From Flavobacterium praedii (GTDB lineage: Bacteria; Bacteroidota; Bacteroidia; Flavobacteriales; Flavobacteriaceae), in contig NZ_CP113948.1 in assembly GCF_026810365.1 (NCBI RefSeq), forward strand, positions 3,627,501 through 3,691,500: a stretch of 64,000 bases of DNA, in the 5' to 3' direction. Positions 33,884-42,569 of the stretch are shown here, piece by piece (positions within the stretch are counted from its first letter, which is position 1; every line of letters begins with the position of its first letter). The translations under genes and the position numbers were made by a program. The notes beneath the pieces are model-generated. The model made no database searches, had not been told where the DNA came from, and saw nothing but the letters and a program-made list of their open reading frames with translations.

Positions 33884-35140
33884 TTAATTTTCTTTTACTT
33901 TTTTTAAATTTATTGTAGCATTTGTAATTAAAGGTTTTGCCCAAAAACCAATGCTTAGGATGTATCCAAGGGTTATAAAGAGTAGGGTCATCGCAAAACG
34001 CAACCCAATGATGTCTCCCAATTTTCCAATGATTAAAGACATTACCGCACCACCAACAATGCCTGTACATAAAATTCCGGAAAAAGCACCGTGATTGCTT
34101 TCAAGAGAATTCAAAGCGAGAGAAAACACAATAGACCACATTACCGATAGCGCAAAACCAGAAAGTGGAAAAGCATACAACGCCATTTGTGCAGGACCAA
34201 AAAGAGCAATCGTCAGGCATATAATTGCAGCAACAGTAAACAAGATGAGTACTTTCCGACTGTCCATAAATTTAAGTAACAGTAAACCCAGCAAGCATCC
34301 AGCGGTCAATAGTCCCCAGAAATAAGCAACGGCTTCAGCTCCTATAGTCTGAGGATCGTAACCGTGATAATCACTTAGAAATTTGGACATCCAGTTGGCA
34401 ATTCCCTGTTCGGTGCCTACATAAGCAAATGTTCCGAAGAAGAATAAAAGCACGGTTTTGTTCTTTAGCAAATCTTTGTAAACACTCCAAGTTCCTGCTT
34501 TTTCGGTTTCCTCTAATTCGAATTTTGGAAATTTAAAAAGTAGAATAATTACCACCATTGCAAGTGCCGTGATGGCAAAAATCCAATAGAGTGAAACCCA
34601 GTTCAGGTTTTCTGGAACCAATTTTGAAAGGATTTCCAAAAAAGCATTTGAATTTGTACCGTCGTGTTTGATATTAGTAACCAAATAACTGTAAACCAAG
34701 GGACTTAAAAAAGAGGCCAATCCAAAAAACAATTGTGCCATTACAGAATTAAAAGCAAAATGTTTTTCGCCACCAGAAACTCGGAGCAAAGGATTAATTG
34801 CAACCTGTAAAGCAGCCATTCCAATTCCTATTAAAAATAAAGAAACCAGTGCCATGGAATAATAAGGGAATAATCCAAACAATAAAGAACCCAATGCTGC
34901 CATTAGAAACGAAAAAGCCATTACTTTTTTCTCTCTGTATTTTTCGAGCAAAACTCCTGCCGATGTTGACATCACTCCGTAAGCTGCAAAAAAAGAAAAG
35001 GGAAGAAACCCAACCATTCCGAGAGATAATTTGTAGCTGTTAATAATATCGGGGATTAATGGTCCCATAATATTAGTCAAAAAAGAGATGACAAAAAAGG
35101 TCAGAAATACTAGTCCTACGGTTAAATTATTGTTTTTCAT
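33884..35140 (-). CDS. FucP/NagP-type sugar:H+ symporter (MFS, FHS family)
   Basis: A 418-residue inner-membrane protein with about 12 helices. It resembles the fucose-glucose-galactose-GlcNAc branch of MFS: GPLIPDIINSYKLSLGMVGF at the start, EKYREKKVMAFSFLMAALGS after helix 2, and AALQVAINPLLRVSGGEKHF after helix 4. It should carry the monosaccharide released by the GH2 into the cytoplasm. About 140 nt separate it from the GH2 upstream. Confidence 0.85.
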   Translation of the reverse strand: MKNNNLTVGLVFLTFFVISFLTNIMGPLIPDIINSYKLSLGMVGFLPFSFFAAYGVMSTSAGVLLEKYREKKVMAFSFLMAALGSLLFGLFPYYSMALVSLFLIGIGMAALQVAINPLLRVSGGEKHFAFNSVMAQLFFGLASFLSPLVYSYLVTNIKHDGTNSNAFLEILSKLVPENLNWVSLYWIFAITALAMVVIILLFKFPKFELEETEKAGTWSVYKDLLKNKTVLLFFFGTFAYVGTEQGIANWMSKFLSDYHGYDPQTIGAEAVAYFWGLLTAGCLLGLLLLKFMDSRKVLILFTVAAIICLTIALFGPAQMALYAFPLSGFALSVMWSIVFSLALNSLESNHGAFSGILCTGIVGGAVMSLIIGKLGDIIGLRFAMTLLFITLGYILSIGFWAKPLITNATINLKKVKEN

Positions 35141-35280
35141 TGGTTTGTGATTTTTAAAGAGGTTCAGATTTTGGCATAGGTTTTCCCTTTCGGTTATGAC
35201 GTCTTTATTTTTAGACTCATAACCACTCTGTTTTTGAATAATGAAAAGCCATTATTCAGTTGATATTGAAAGTGATTTTT

Positions 35281-37893
35281 TTATTCTACATTCCAGCCTT
35301 TGTATTTGAAAACAGGTTTCTCTCCTTTCAAAGCCGAGGCAGGAAAAGTGACTTTGATTGTCCTGCTTTCTTTTGGAACTAAAGAAATATAATTGTCGTC
35401 CCATAAAACTGGAACTATCGATTTTCCTGATGTTTCTCCCATTATACTCAACTCAATCAAAAAGGCAATTTTGTCTGATGGATTGCTAAGTTTTACAGTG
35501 ACTTCATATTCCTCATTTTGCTTTTTAATACTATTTTCAGTTTCGATTTTAACTTTAGGTAATTTGTCTAAATCTTTAAAATCAGCATGTTCTACCAATG
35601 GCGTATTGATCCAATCTGATTTTTTGAAATCGAAAACATCTTTTTTGGTCGACAGCCAATAAAAATTATCAGCAATTGCCTTTCCGTTCTCGTCTGTTAA
35701 TTTTAGTTTCAAAAAATATACTTTGGAATAATTCTGGTCATTCGGCAAGTCAATTATTTTATGCGAAGCATTTCCGTTCACAGCAATTTTGTCGTTTTTT
35801 TCGAAAATCAATTTTCCATTAAAATCAAAAATTTGAATTGTTGCCTGTAGATTGTTGGCAGTCTGCGGATTCAAATTGCTTGCATAAACTGCATTATCAC
35901 CATAGTTGTAAGCAATGTTTACAGGACGTGCACCAGACCTTGCCCCATAAAAAGCAGCATTGGGTAATAAATTATAATCCCAGAACTGCCAAATCAATTT
36001 AGGCCAAGGCGAATTGTACATCCATTGAATGATTCCTGTTGTTTTGCTTCTGTTGATTGCAAATGCCTCATACATAGCGCGCATGGATTCCAAGTTGGAT
36101 GCTTGACTTTTAAAAGTAAAATCTTCCACATTGTTTTGTTCGCCATATCTGTTATTGAAAGCCTTTACGTACCGATTAAGCGTGTTAAATTCATTTCTTC
36201 CACAGTGAAACTCCCAAGTTGCGTTTATGGGCCATAATTTATCTTCGGGAATCATACTTTTCAGTACTTCAAGCGAAGGGACTTGTGGTCCTGGTCCCGT
36301 TTCGGTATTAAATCCAAAAGCACCTCCATTTTCAGTGTCGATAAACCAATAGTTGGGTGCTACATATTCGTATGGGCCTCTCATTTTTACAGCCGTTTTA
36401 CCCGAAATCTCACTATCCATTTCCTTGCAAGACATTAAAAGAGGTCTTGAAGAATCAATTTCATTAAATAAAACATGGTATTTTTTTTCCAATTCCGGGC
36501 GAGGTAATTTGTCACTTCCCATAACCCAAACAAAAATACTAGGGTGGTTTCGCAACCAATTGACGTGATCTCTAGTGTAGTTTACAATCAAATTCATGTC
36601 TTCTGGAGTTTTGATAGACATAAAATCATCCTCGGGTTTGTCCAGATAGGCGTTCCATTCCCATTGACAACTCCAGCCGACCATCATTAAGAGCCCCATT
36701 TCGTCGGCCATTTCATATATTCTTTCACTATTTCCCCAAAAACCTTCCATACGAACGGTGTTCATGTGGGTTTGTTTTACATATTGCAATTGTGCTTTTA
36801 CTTTTTCTTCGGTGTCGTTTAAGAACATTCCATCAACCCATCCGCCTCCTTTTATTAAAATTTCAACACCGTTTAGTTTGTATCCTCGATAACCTTCTGC
36901 AGTGATATAATCTTCGACTTCACGAATGCCAAAAGTGGTTGTTTTTGAAAAAGAAACAGTATTATTTGTTTCTATCGTCATATTCAAATTGTACAAATTT
37001 GGTTTCCCCAATTCATACGTCCACCACAAACGTGGGTTTTTAATTTTCAATTGACTAAAATCGGAAGCATTAAAAACAACCAATTTTTTCTCGAAAGGCT
37101 GAAGCGTAACTTTCTTTTCGAAATTGATGTTTTCAATTCGGCCTTTTACAATGGCTTCGACCACTACTGAAGTATTGTTTACCGCCTCGGCAGTTATTTG
37201 CAGTTCGGCAATTTTGTATTCTTTTTTGTCAATTTTTGAGGTTACAAAAATATTGTTTAAGCTGGTTTTGTCCGAAATCTTAAGTTTTACAGGTCTCCAC
37301 AATCCCAATTCTCGGTCTGGAGCCATAGGTGCCCAATCGACAAAACCAATCGAAGGTTCATTCTTTTTTTGATGAAATACTTCTACAGCAAGTGTGTTTT
37401 TACCTTTTACTACGCTTTTTGAAATGTTTAAAGAAAAAATTCTAAAACCACCAAAAAGACTATCTGCAGCTGCTATTTTTTTGCCATTCAACCAAATATT
37501 GGCGCGGTAATTGATTCCTTCAAAAATCAGCTCTGTGTTTTTGGAAGAATCCCCGATAGTAAACTCGTTTCTGTACCACCACGGGGTTCTAAATCTAGTG
37601 GTGTCTACTTTGTCAAGATTGTCTCCCATAAAAATATCCCGATATTCATTATTGGCAATTAAAGACGCCATTACGGTTGATGGGACAGTAGTTTTATACC
37701 ATTTTGAATCATCAAACCCTTTTTGTGAAATTTTATCTCCTGTAGTATTTACTTTCTTTGAAGATTCTATACTCCATCCTTCTTTTAGTTGATGTTCAAA
37801 TTTTATATTTTGAGCATTTAAAGTTTCCATTTTGCACAACAGCAATAAAAGGAATGCAATAAATAAACGAATTGTATGGTTTAGATTTTTCAT
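35281..37893 (-). CDS. GH2 exo-beta-D-glucosaminidase (CsxA-like)
   Basis: An 870-residue exported GH2 enzyme: signal peptide (about 1-27), sugar-binding jelly roll (about 30-205), Ig-like sandwich (about 210-325), TIM barrel (about 330-640) and C-terminal beta domains. Where most GH2 members have Asn-Glu, this has Ser-Asp (VWVMGSDKLPRPE, D461) as acid/base. The nucleophile is E531 in GFNTETGPG. The Ser-Asp signature, the 70-residue spacing and phrases such as MRGPYEYVAPNYW, NSPWPKLIWQFWD and NFYWLSTKKD match exo-beta-glucosaminidases of the Amycolatopsis CsxA type, from memory. These release glucosamine from non-reducing ends of chitosan oligosaccharides. Beta-mannosidase, the default annotation, fits less well. 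The enzyme is probably periplasmic. Confidence 0.82.
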   Translation of the reverse strand: MKNLNHTIRLFIAFLLLLLCKMETLNAQNIKFEHQLKEGWSIESSKKVNTTGDKISQKGFDDSKWYKTTVPSTVMASLIANNEYRDIFMGDNLDKVDTTRFRTPWWYRNEFTIGDSSKNTELIFEGINYRANIWLNGKKIAAADSLFGGFRIFSLNISKSVVKGKNTLAVEVFHQKKNEPSIGFVDWAPMAPDRELGLWRPVKLKISDKTSLNNIFVTSKIDKKEYKIAELQITAEAVNNTSVVVEAIVKGRIENINFEKKVTLQPFEKKLVVFNASDFSQLKIKNPRLWWTYELGKPNLYNLNMTIETNNTVSFSKTTTFGIREVEDYITAEGYRGYKLNGVEILIKGGGWVDGMFLNDTEEKVKAQLQYVKQTHMNTVRMEGFWGNSERIYEMADEMGLLMMVGWSCQWEWNAYLDKPEDDFMSIKTPEDMNLIVNYTRDHVNWLRNHPSIFVWVMGSDKLPRPELEKKYHVLFNEIDSSRPLLMSCKEMDSEISGKTAVKMRGPYEYVAPNYWFIDTENGGAFGFNTETGPGPQVPSLEVLKSMIPEDKLWPINATWEFHCGRNEFNTLNRYVKAFNNRYGEQNNVEDFTFKSQASNLESMRAMYEAFAINRSKTTGIIQWMYNSPWPKLIWQFWDYNLLPNAAFYGARSGARPVNIAYNYGDNAVYASNLNPQTANNLQATIQIFDFNGKLIFEKNDKIAVNGNASHKIIDLPNDQNYSKVYFLKLKLTDENGKAIADNFYWLSTKKDVFDFKKSDWINTPLVEHADFKDLDKLPKVKIETENSIKKQNEEYEVTVKLSNPSDKIAFLIELSIMGETSGKSIVPVLWDDNYISLVPKESRTIKVTFPASALKGEKPVFKYKGWNVE

Positions 37894-37896
37894 AAT

Positions 37897-38916
37897 TTAT
37901 ACTTCTATAAGGTATTCATTTCCAATTTTTCTAGCGCGTTCCGGCTTATCCAAATCAATGTCTAAATGTAATCCGCATTCAACCAAAAGATTCCAGCCGG
38001 CGGCCATTTGCAAATAGGTATCATAATACTCAATTTCATGAATCAAAATAGTAGGAAACAGTGTTTGACGATTTGAAATTGCAATAATATTGATACCAAC
38101 ACCTTCTTCCAAATGAGTTTTGAATTTGTGTTCTTCCTCTTCAATAGGATCAATAATAATCATCACATCATTTGGAGTCATAACTTCTTCGGCTCCGTGA
38201 AGGGCGTATGTTCCTTCTAAATAAACCGCTTTTTTTCGAATAATTTCTTGCGTTTTGAGCGTCAACTCTTCGGCCACACCGTTGTTTCTACCAGCAAAAT
38301 AAATGGTGTCAGCATTTAGTATTTTGATTATAATATCCTCGGAAACAGCAATGGACAACGCATTTAAAAATTTGAGTGACAATTCATCCAAACTAGGTGT
38401 TTTTACATCTTGTAATTTACAAAATAAAGTGTCAAAAAACAAAGCTTGCTCAATTACACTGATAGTTGCTGCTACAGATTTTTCGAGGCCACATTTTAAG
38501 ACATTAGTCTGTTGGGCTATATTTTCTAATGGTGTTGCAGTATTAGCGGTAACGGCAAATAGTTGGGTGTGATTCGAATTTTGCAATTGGGTAAACAAAC
38601 CAATAAGTTCACTTGTTTTGCCAGAATTGGAAGCACCAAATACAATAAAATGGGTTAAATCATATTCTTTTGCTTGACTTGCCCCTTCCGTTTTTATGTC
38701 AAAATCAGTTGCATAACGTAACGAATTGCTGATCATATTCTTTGCAGGAAATATTCGGCTGCTTCCTTCTCCAGTGATAAAAAACTTTTTATTATTTTCT
38801 ATCCTATTTACAAATGGGATAACATCTTTTGAATTAAAATTCCGAATTAATTCGGCTGTATGCATCATATCAGTACACAATCCGAATTTTTTATATTTTG
38901 TATCTAATCTATTCAT
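37897..38916 (-). CDS. double SIS-domain protein, candidate glucosamine-6-phosphate deaminase/isomerase
   Basis: A 339-residue cytosolic protein with two SIS domains. The first (about 25-165) has FITGEGSSRIFPAKN and FGASNSGKTSE. The second (about 190-330) has FAGRNNGVAEELTLKTQE and EGTYALHGAEEVM, the pattern of the GlmS isomerase half. There is no glutaminase domain, so it does not synthesise GlcN-6-phosphate from glutamine. A GlcN-6-P deaminase or related amino-sugar isomerase (AgaS- or archaeal-type) is the best fit, giving fructose-6-phosphate and ammonia. It is the first gene of the PUL operon, 3 nt before the GH2. Confidence 0.75.
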   Translation of the reverse strand: MNRLDTKYKKFGLCTDMMHTAELIRNFNSKDVIPFVNRIENNKKFFITGEGSSRIFPAKNMISNSLRYATDFDIKTEGASQAKEYDLTHFIVFGASNSGKTSELIGLFTQLQNSNHTQLFAVTANTATPLENIAQQTNVLKCGLEKSVAATISVIEQALFFDTLFCKLQDVKTPSLDELSLKFLNALSIAVSEDIIIKILNADTIYFAGRNNGVAEELTLKTQEIIRKKAVYLEGTYALHGAEEVMTPNDVMIIIDPIEEEEHKFKTHLEEGVGINIIAISNRQTLFPTILIHEIEYYDTYLQMAAGWNLLVECGLHLDIDLDKPERARKIGNEYLIEV

Positions 38917-39149
38917 TGCTATTTGAAAATTATGTAATGTTGTTAAATCGCATTAGGCCGTTTAAAAGGGTATAATTATTTTTTTTAGTTTAAACCCTTA
39001 ATTTAATTGATGAAATGAAATTTTAATTTTGTGTAAAACAACCGAGAACGATTGAAATATTTTCTAAAAAAAGATTCCTGTATTTAAATTGAAAAGCCTT
39101 TAAGGATAACTAGGAGACAAAAATAGGTTCGTAATTTGATTCTTAATGG

Positions 39150-39157
39150 TATATTTG
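39150..39157 (+). promoter_or_regulatory. -7 box for the XylR-type regulator
   Basis: TATATTTG fits TAnnTTTG exactly and gives a leader of roughly 80 nt. It overlaps the first unit of the direct repeat at 39154, which would allow autoregulation. Confidence 0.55.
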
Positions 39158-39190
39158 CGGTAATTAATCTTCATTTTGCGAACAATTAAT
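39154..39190 (+). promoter_or_regulatory. direct repeat with 21-bp period, candidate AraC-type site
   Basis: TTTGCG-GT-AATTAAT (39154-39168) and TTTGCG-AAC-AATTAAT (39175-39190) start 21 bp apart, two helical turns. This is the usual geometry of AraC-family operators. The regulator gene lies immediately downstream. Confidence 0.5.
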
Positions 39191-39242
39191 TTTAAGAAAT
39201 TAGATTAGTCAATAAAACATTGTTTTAAATATCACATCAAAA

Positions 39243-40418
39243 ATGACACCCAAAATTCTGTTGTTAGTTAATTTTTCTGAAGAATATGGACGAGGACTTC
39301 TCAATGGAATCGCCAAATATTCGAGATTATTTGGGCCTCTTAATTTTTGTCGCATTCCTTTAATAAATGGCAGTAAGAAAGATTTAAAGAATGTTATTAC
39401 ATGGGCAAAAGCATGGGGAGCAGATGGAATTATTGCGCAAATTGAAACGGAACGATCGTTTGAAAAATTACTTCAACTTGAAATCCCAATAATTGCTCAA
39501 GATACTAAAGAACGGTTTTTAGAAATTCCGAATATTACCGGTTTATATAAGGAAACAGGGCAAATGGCCGCCACTTATTTTGTAGAAAAAGGATTTACCA
39601 ATTTTGCTTTTTATGGTTTCGACAATATGGTTTGGTCTAGAGAAAGGTGTGAAGGTTTTTCTAACAAAGTCAAAGAATATGGTTTTGATGTCTATGTATA
39701 TCAGCATCAAAAAGAGGAAACGCCACCATTATGGAGTTATAAAGAATCGAGTCTCTCGGATTGGCTGAAGGCTTTGCCAAAACCAATTGCAATAATGACT
39801 TGCGATGACAATCAAGGACAGCATGTGACCGAAGCGTGCAAAGCAGTTGGAATCAATGTGCCTGAGCAAGTGTCGGTTCTTGGAGTGGACAATGATTTGA
39901 GTATTTGTAACTTATCCGATCCGCCTTTGTCGAGCATCTCTTTGAATACCGAAAAAGCTGGTTTTGAAACGGCACAATTGCTTAGTAAAATGATTGCAAA
40001 TAAAGATTTTAAATTCACTGATATTTATGTTGAACCCCTTCAAATTATTACACGAAGATCAACTGATTTTTTAGCAGTAGATGACAAAGAGGTGAGTAAG
40101 GCACTCCATTTTATTTATTATAATTTTAAAGAGTTAATTTCAGTTGACGATGTTGTTAATGCAACAGCCTTGTCCAGAAGAGTATTGGAAAAAAGATTTC
40201 AGTCCGTTTTAAAACGAAGTATTTTGGACGAAATTAACACATTGCGAATCAAGCAAGTAAAACAACTTTTGATAGAAACAGATTTGTCTGTAACTGAAAT
40301 ATCCGATTTTTGTGGCTATACCGTTATCAAGAATCTTTCAAGATATTTTCGAAGACACGAAGGTGTTAGTCCTTTAGAATATAGAAAACTGAAACAAACA
40401 AAATTGATATCGTTGTAA
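39243..40418 (+). CDS. XylR-type AraC-family transcription regulator
   Basis: A 391-residue regulator with a LacI-like periplasmic-binding sensor (about 4-275: LLLVNFSEEYGRGLLNGIAKY, VSVLGVDNDLSICNLSDPPL) fused to a C-terminal AraC helix-turn-helix pair (about 285-385: LSRRVLEKRFQSVLKRSI and VTEISDFCGYTVIKNLSRYF, ending GVSPLEYRKLK). The architecture is that of E. coli XylR. It is divergent from the second PUL and presumably activates it when sugar is bound. The effector is not readable from sequence; an amino sugar would fit the operon. Confidence 0.9.
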   Translation: MTPKILLLVNFSEEYGRGLLNGIAKYSRLFGPLNFCRIPLINGSKKDLKNVITWAKAWGADGIIAQIETERSFEKLLQLEIPIIAQDTKERFLEIPNITGLYKETGQMAATYFVEKGFTNFAFYGFDNMVWSRERCEGFSNKVKEYGFDVYVYQHQKEETPPLWSYKESSLSDWLKALPKPIAIMTCDDNQGQHVTEACKAVGINVPEQVSVLGVDNDLSICNLSDPPLSSISLNTEKAGFETAQLLSKMIANKDFKFTDIYVEPLQIITRRSTDFLAVDDKEVSKALHFIYYNFKELISVDDVVNATALSRRVLEKRFQSVLKRSILDEINTLRIKQVKQLLIETDLSVTEISDFCGYTVIKNLSRYFRRHEGVSPLEYRKLKQTKLISL

Positions 40419-40427
40419 ATCAAATCA

Positions 40428-40904
40428 CTATCGATTCAACCACCAAATACTTCCATTCAAAACAGCGGCAAAACTAACCCAAAGCAAATAAGGAATAAAC
40501 AAATAACCTGAAATTTTGTTGATTTTGGCAAATTGTACATAAGTTTCGTAAATCATAAGCCACAATATAATAATTTCAAGACCGGCCAACATTGGGTTTT
40601 TTAATCCAAAAAACAAATACGACCACAAGGCATTTAATGCTAGTTGAATAGCAAAAAACAGCAAAGCTTTTTTTACGATTTCTTTCTCAAAATCAATTCT
40701 GTTCCAAACCAATCCTGCAGCAATTCCCATCATGATATAAAGAGTACTCCAAACTGGCGCAAAAATCCAATTGGGTGGATTGAAACTCGGTTTAATCAAA
40801 GTAGGATACCAAGTTGTTATCGCAGAACGGGTAACCATTCCAGAAAAATAACCAATAACTAGACAAGTTGCAACAATTGCTAAAATTCGAGTAATCTTAT
40901 TCAT
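40428..40904 (-). CDS. tspO: TspO/MBR family membrane protein
   Basis: A 158-residue protein with five membrane helices and the family's aromatic-rich motifs: WYPTLIKPSFNPPNWIFAPV (about 33-52), VWSTLYIMMGIAAGLVW, and LNALWSYLFFGLKNP (about 90-105). TspO proteins bind porphyrins and sterol-like ligands and are linked to tetrapyrrole or stress control. It is convergent with the regulator (10-nt gap) and divergent from mvaD. Confidence 0.93.
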   Translation of the reverse strand: MNKITRILAIVATCLVIGYFSGMVTRSAITTWYPTLIKPSFNPPNWIFAPVWSTLYIMMGIAAGLVWNRIDFEKEIVKKALLFFAIQLALNALWSYLFFGLKNPMLAGLEIIILWLMIYETYVQFAKINKISGYLFIPYLLWVSFAAVLNGSIWWLNR

Positions 40905-40991
40905 TTCATATTTTTAAGAAGAGTCAAAAGTAATTAAAAAACTTTCTAAAGATTATACAAAATAGGAAAACCTCATTTTCGTTAAAAAAAG

Positions 40992-40999
40992 TATCTTTG
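40992..40999 (+). promoter_or_regulatory. -7 box for the mevalonate operon
   Basis: TATCTTTG matches TAnnTTTG exactly, 17 nt before the mvaD start codon, giving a very short leader. Confidence 0.65.
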
Positions 41000-41015
41000 C
41001 TCAAATTTTTCATTT

Positions 41016-42098
41016 ATGATTGCAGCTACCGATTTTATACCTAAGCCTTATACAAATAGTTTAAACCAAGGAAGTTTTACTTGGAGTGCACCCAGTAACA
41101 TTGCTTTGGTAAAATATTGGGGCAAAAAAAACAACCAAATTCCAGCCAATCCATCAGTTAGTTTTACGTTGAACAATTGCAAAACGATTACAACTTTGGC
41201 TTTCGCCAAAAAACAAAAGGACGGTAATTTCTCTTTCGATTTGCTTTTTGAAGGAAAACCCAAAGAAGATTTTAAACCAAAAATTCAAAAATTCTTGGAA
41301 AGGATTGAAGTTTACTTGCCTTTTTTGAAAGAGTATCATTTCACGATTGATACCCAAAACACATTTCCTCATAGTTCAGGAATTGCTTCTTCGGCATCGG
41401 GAATGGCAGCTTTGGCTATGAATTTTATGAGTTTGGAAAAAGCGTTACATCCTGAAATGACCGAAGAATATTTCTTTAAAAAAGCATCATTTTTGGCGCG
41501 ATTAGGCTCAGGAAGTGCTTGCAGAAGCGTAAAGGGACAAGTAGTAGTTTGGGGAAATCAAGCCAATATAAAAGGAAGCACAGATCTGTATGGAGTTGAA
41601 TATCCGTATGCAATTCATGATACTTTCAGAAATTTTCAAGACACCATTTTGCTCGTTGACAAAGGAGAAAAACAGGTTTCGAGTACTGTGGGACACGATT
41701 TGATGCACGATCACCCTTTTGCCGAAAGGCGATTTGCTCAAGCTCATGAAAACTTAGACAAACTGATTCCTGTTTTTGAAAACGGAAATCTCGATGAATT
41801 TATAACCATTGTAGAAAGTGAAGCATTGACTTTGCACGCGATGATGATGACTTCTTTACCTTATTTTATTTTGATGAAACCGAATACTTTACAAATTATT
41901 AATGCGATTTTGAAATTCAGAAATGAAACTAAAATACCGGTTTGTTTTACTTTAGATGCCGGTGCGAATGTGCATGTTTTGTATCCAAATGCGGTTAAAG
42001 AAAAAGTGTTGCAATTTATTAAAGCAGAATTAGTTGGCTATTGCCAAAATGGTCAGTACCTTTGCGACGAAATTGGAAATGGTGCATTGTTGAATTGA
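41016..42098 (+). CDS. mvaD: diphosphomevalonate decarboxylase
   Basis: A 360-residue GHMP-family enzyme that makes isopentenyl diphosphate from mevalonate diphosphate. It has the family start SAPSNIALVKYWGKKN (about 24-40), NPSVSFTLNNCKTITTL, the phosphate loop HSSGIASSASGMAALAM (about 115-131), GSGSACRS, and a C-terminal FTLDAGANVHVLYP. It leads a plus-strand operon that also holds mevalonate kinase and a prenyltransferase. Confidence 0.93.
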   Translation: MIAATDFIPKPYTNSLNQGSFTWSAPSNIALVKYWGKKNNQIPANPSVSFTLNNCKTITTLAFAKKQKDGNFSFDLLFEGKPKEDFKPKIQKFLERIEVYLPFLKEYHFTIDTQNTFPHSSGIASSASGMAALAMNFMSLEKALHPEMTEEYFFKKASFLARLGSGSACRSVKGQVVVWGNQANIKGSTDLYGVEYPYAIHDTFRNFQDTILLVDKGEKQVSSTVGHDLMHDHPFAERRFAQAHENLDKLIPVFENGNLDEFITIVESEALTLHAMMMTSLPYFILMKPNTLQIINAILKFRNETKIPVCFTLDAGANVHVLYPNAVKEKVLQFIKAELVGYCQNGQYLCDEIGNGALLN

Positions 42099-42138
42099 TT
42101 CCTTTTTTTCTTATCTTTAGTTTCTAAATGCGACAATC

Positions 42139-42333
42139 ATGGATTTGAATGCGGAGAAATTAAAACTAATTAAGAAGATTTTGAAAACCAAAGATATTTC
42201 GATTTTGAAAAAAATACGCTTGGTTTTTGAAAATAATGACAGAGAGCTTTGGAAGGAATTAACTCCCGAACAGCAAGAAGAAATAAACATAGGAATACAA
42301 AATGAAAATCGGTCTGATGTAGTCGATTTTTAA
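42139..42333 (+). CDS. truncated antitoxin-like protein, paralogue of the next gene
   Basis: A 64-residue protein clearly related to the 73-residue protein encoded 12 nt downstream. Both run E-K-x-x-L-x-K-K, then ISILKKI or LSIIEAI, then ELWKELTPEQQEEI or DFWNELTQEQRDEI. This copy stops after DVVDF, where the paralogue continues FEEFIKKYIE, so it lacks the C-terminal segment that probably contacts the toxin. It may be an orphan antitoxin or the remnant of a duplicated module. Confidence 0.65.
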   Translation: MDLNAEKLKLIKKILKTKDISILKKIRLVFENNDRELWKELTPEQQEEINIGIQNENRSDVVDF

Positions 42334-42345
42334 AATAGAATCATC

Positions 42346-42567
42346 ATGGATATACAATTTGAAAAATCGGAATTGATGAAAAAGTTGGAAGAAACCAATG
42401 ATTTGTCTATAATTGAAGCGATAAAAAATATTTTTCAATCGGAGAAAAAAGACTTTTGGAATGAGTTAACTCAAGAACAAAGGGATGAAATTGAAGAAGG
42501 AAATAGACAAATTGAAAGAGGTGAGTTTGTGGATTTTGAAGAATTCATTAAGAAGTACATTGAGTAA
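42346..42567 (+). CDS. antitoxin of a ParE-type module
   Basis: A 73-residue acidic protein with predicted helices and a C-terminal VDFEEFIKKYIE typical of small flavobacterial antitoxins paired with ParE/RelE toxins. It ends 2 nt before the toxin gene, as in standard toxin-antitoxin operons. I see no obvious DNA-binding motif. The identification rests mainly on context. Confidence 0.7.
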   Translation: MDIQFEKSELMKKLEETNDLSIIEAIKNIFQSEKKDFWNELTQEQRDEIEEGNRQIERGEFVDFEEFIKKYIE

Positions 42568-42569
42568 AA

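Larger units (their letters stand above)
38917..39242. promoter_or_regulatory. divergent control region of the second PUL
   Basis: This 326-bp region lies between the SIS-led operon and the AraC-type regulator. It holds a perfect -7 box for the regulator (39150-39157), a 21-bp-spaced direct repeat (39154-39190), and an AAGGGT/ACCCTT pair near 38966-38996 on the operon side. No coding frame is evident. Confidence 0.55.

Noticed and set aside
35281..37893. GH2 as a plain beta-mannosidase or beta-galactosidase
   Set aside because: The acid/base position reads Ser-Asp instead of Asn-Glu and the neighbouring phrases follow exo-beta-glucosaminidases, so I kept the more specific call.
42139..42333. 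Short antitoxin-like gene as a mere spurious ORF
   Set aside because: Its clear similarity to the adjacent antitoxin shows it is or was coding, so it was kept as a feature.
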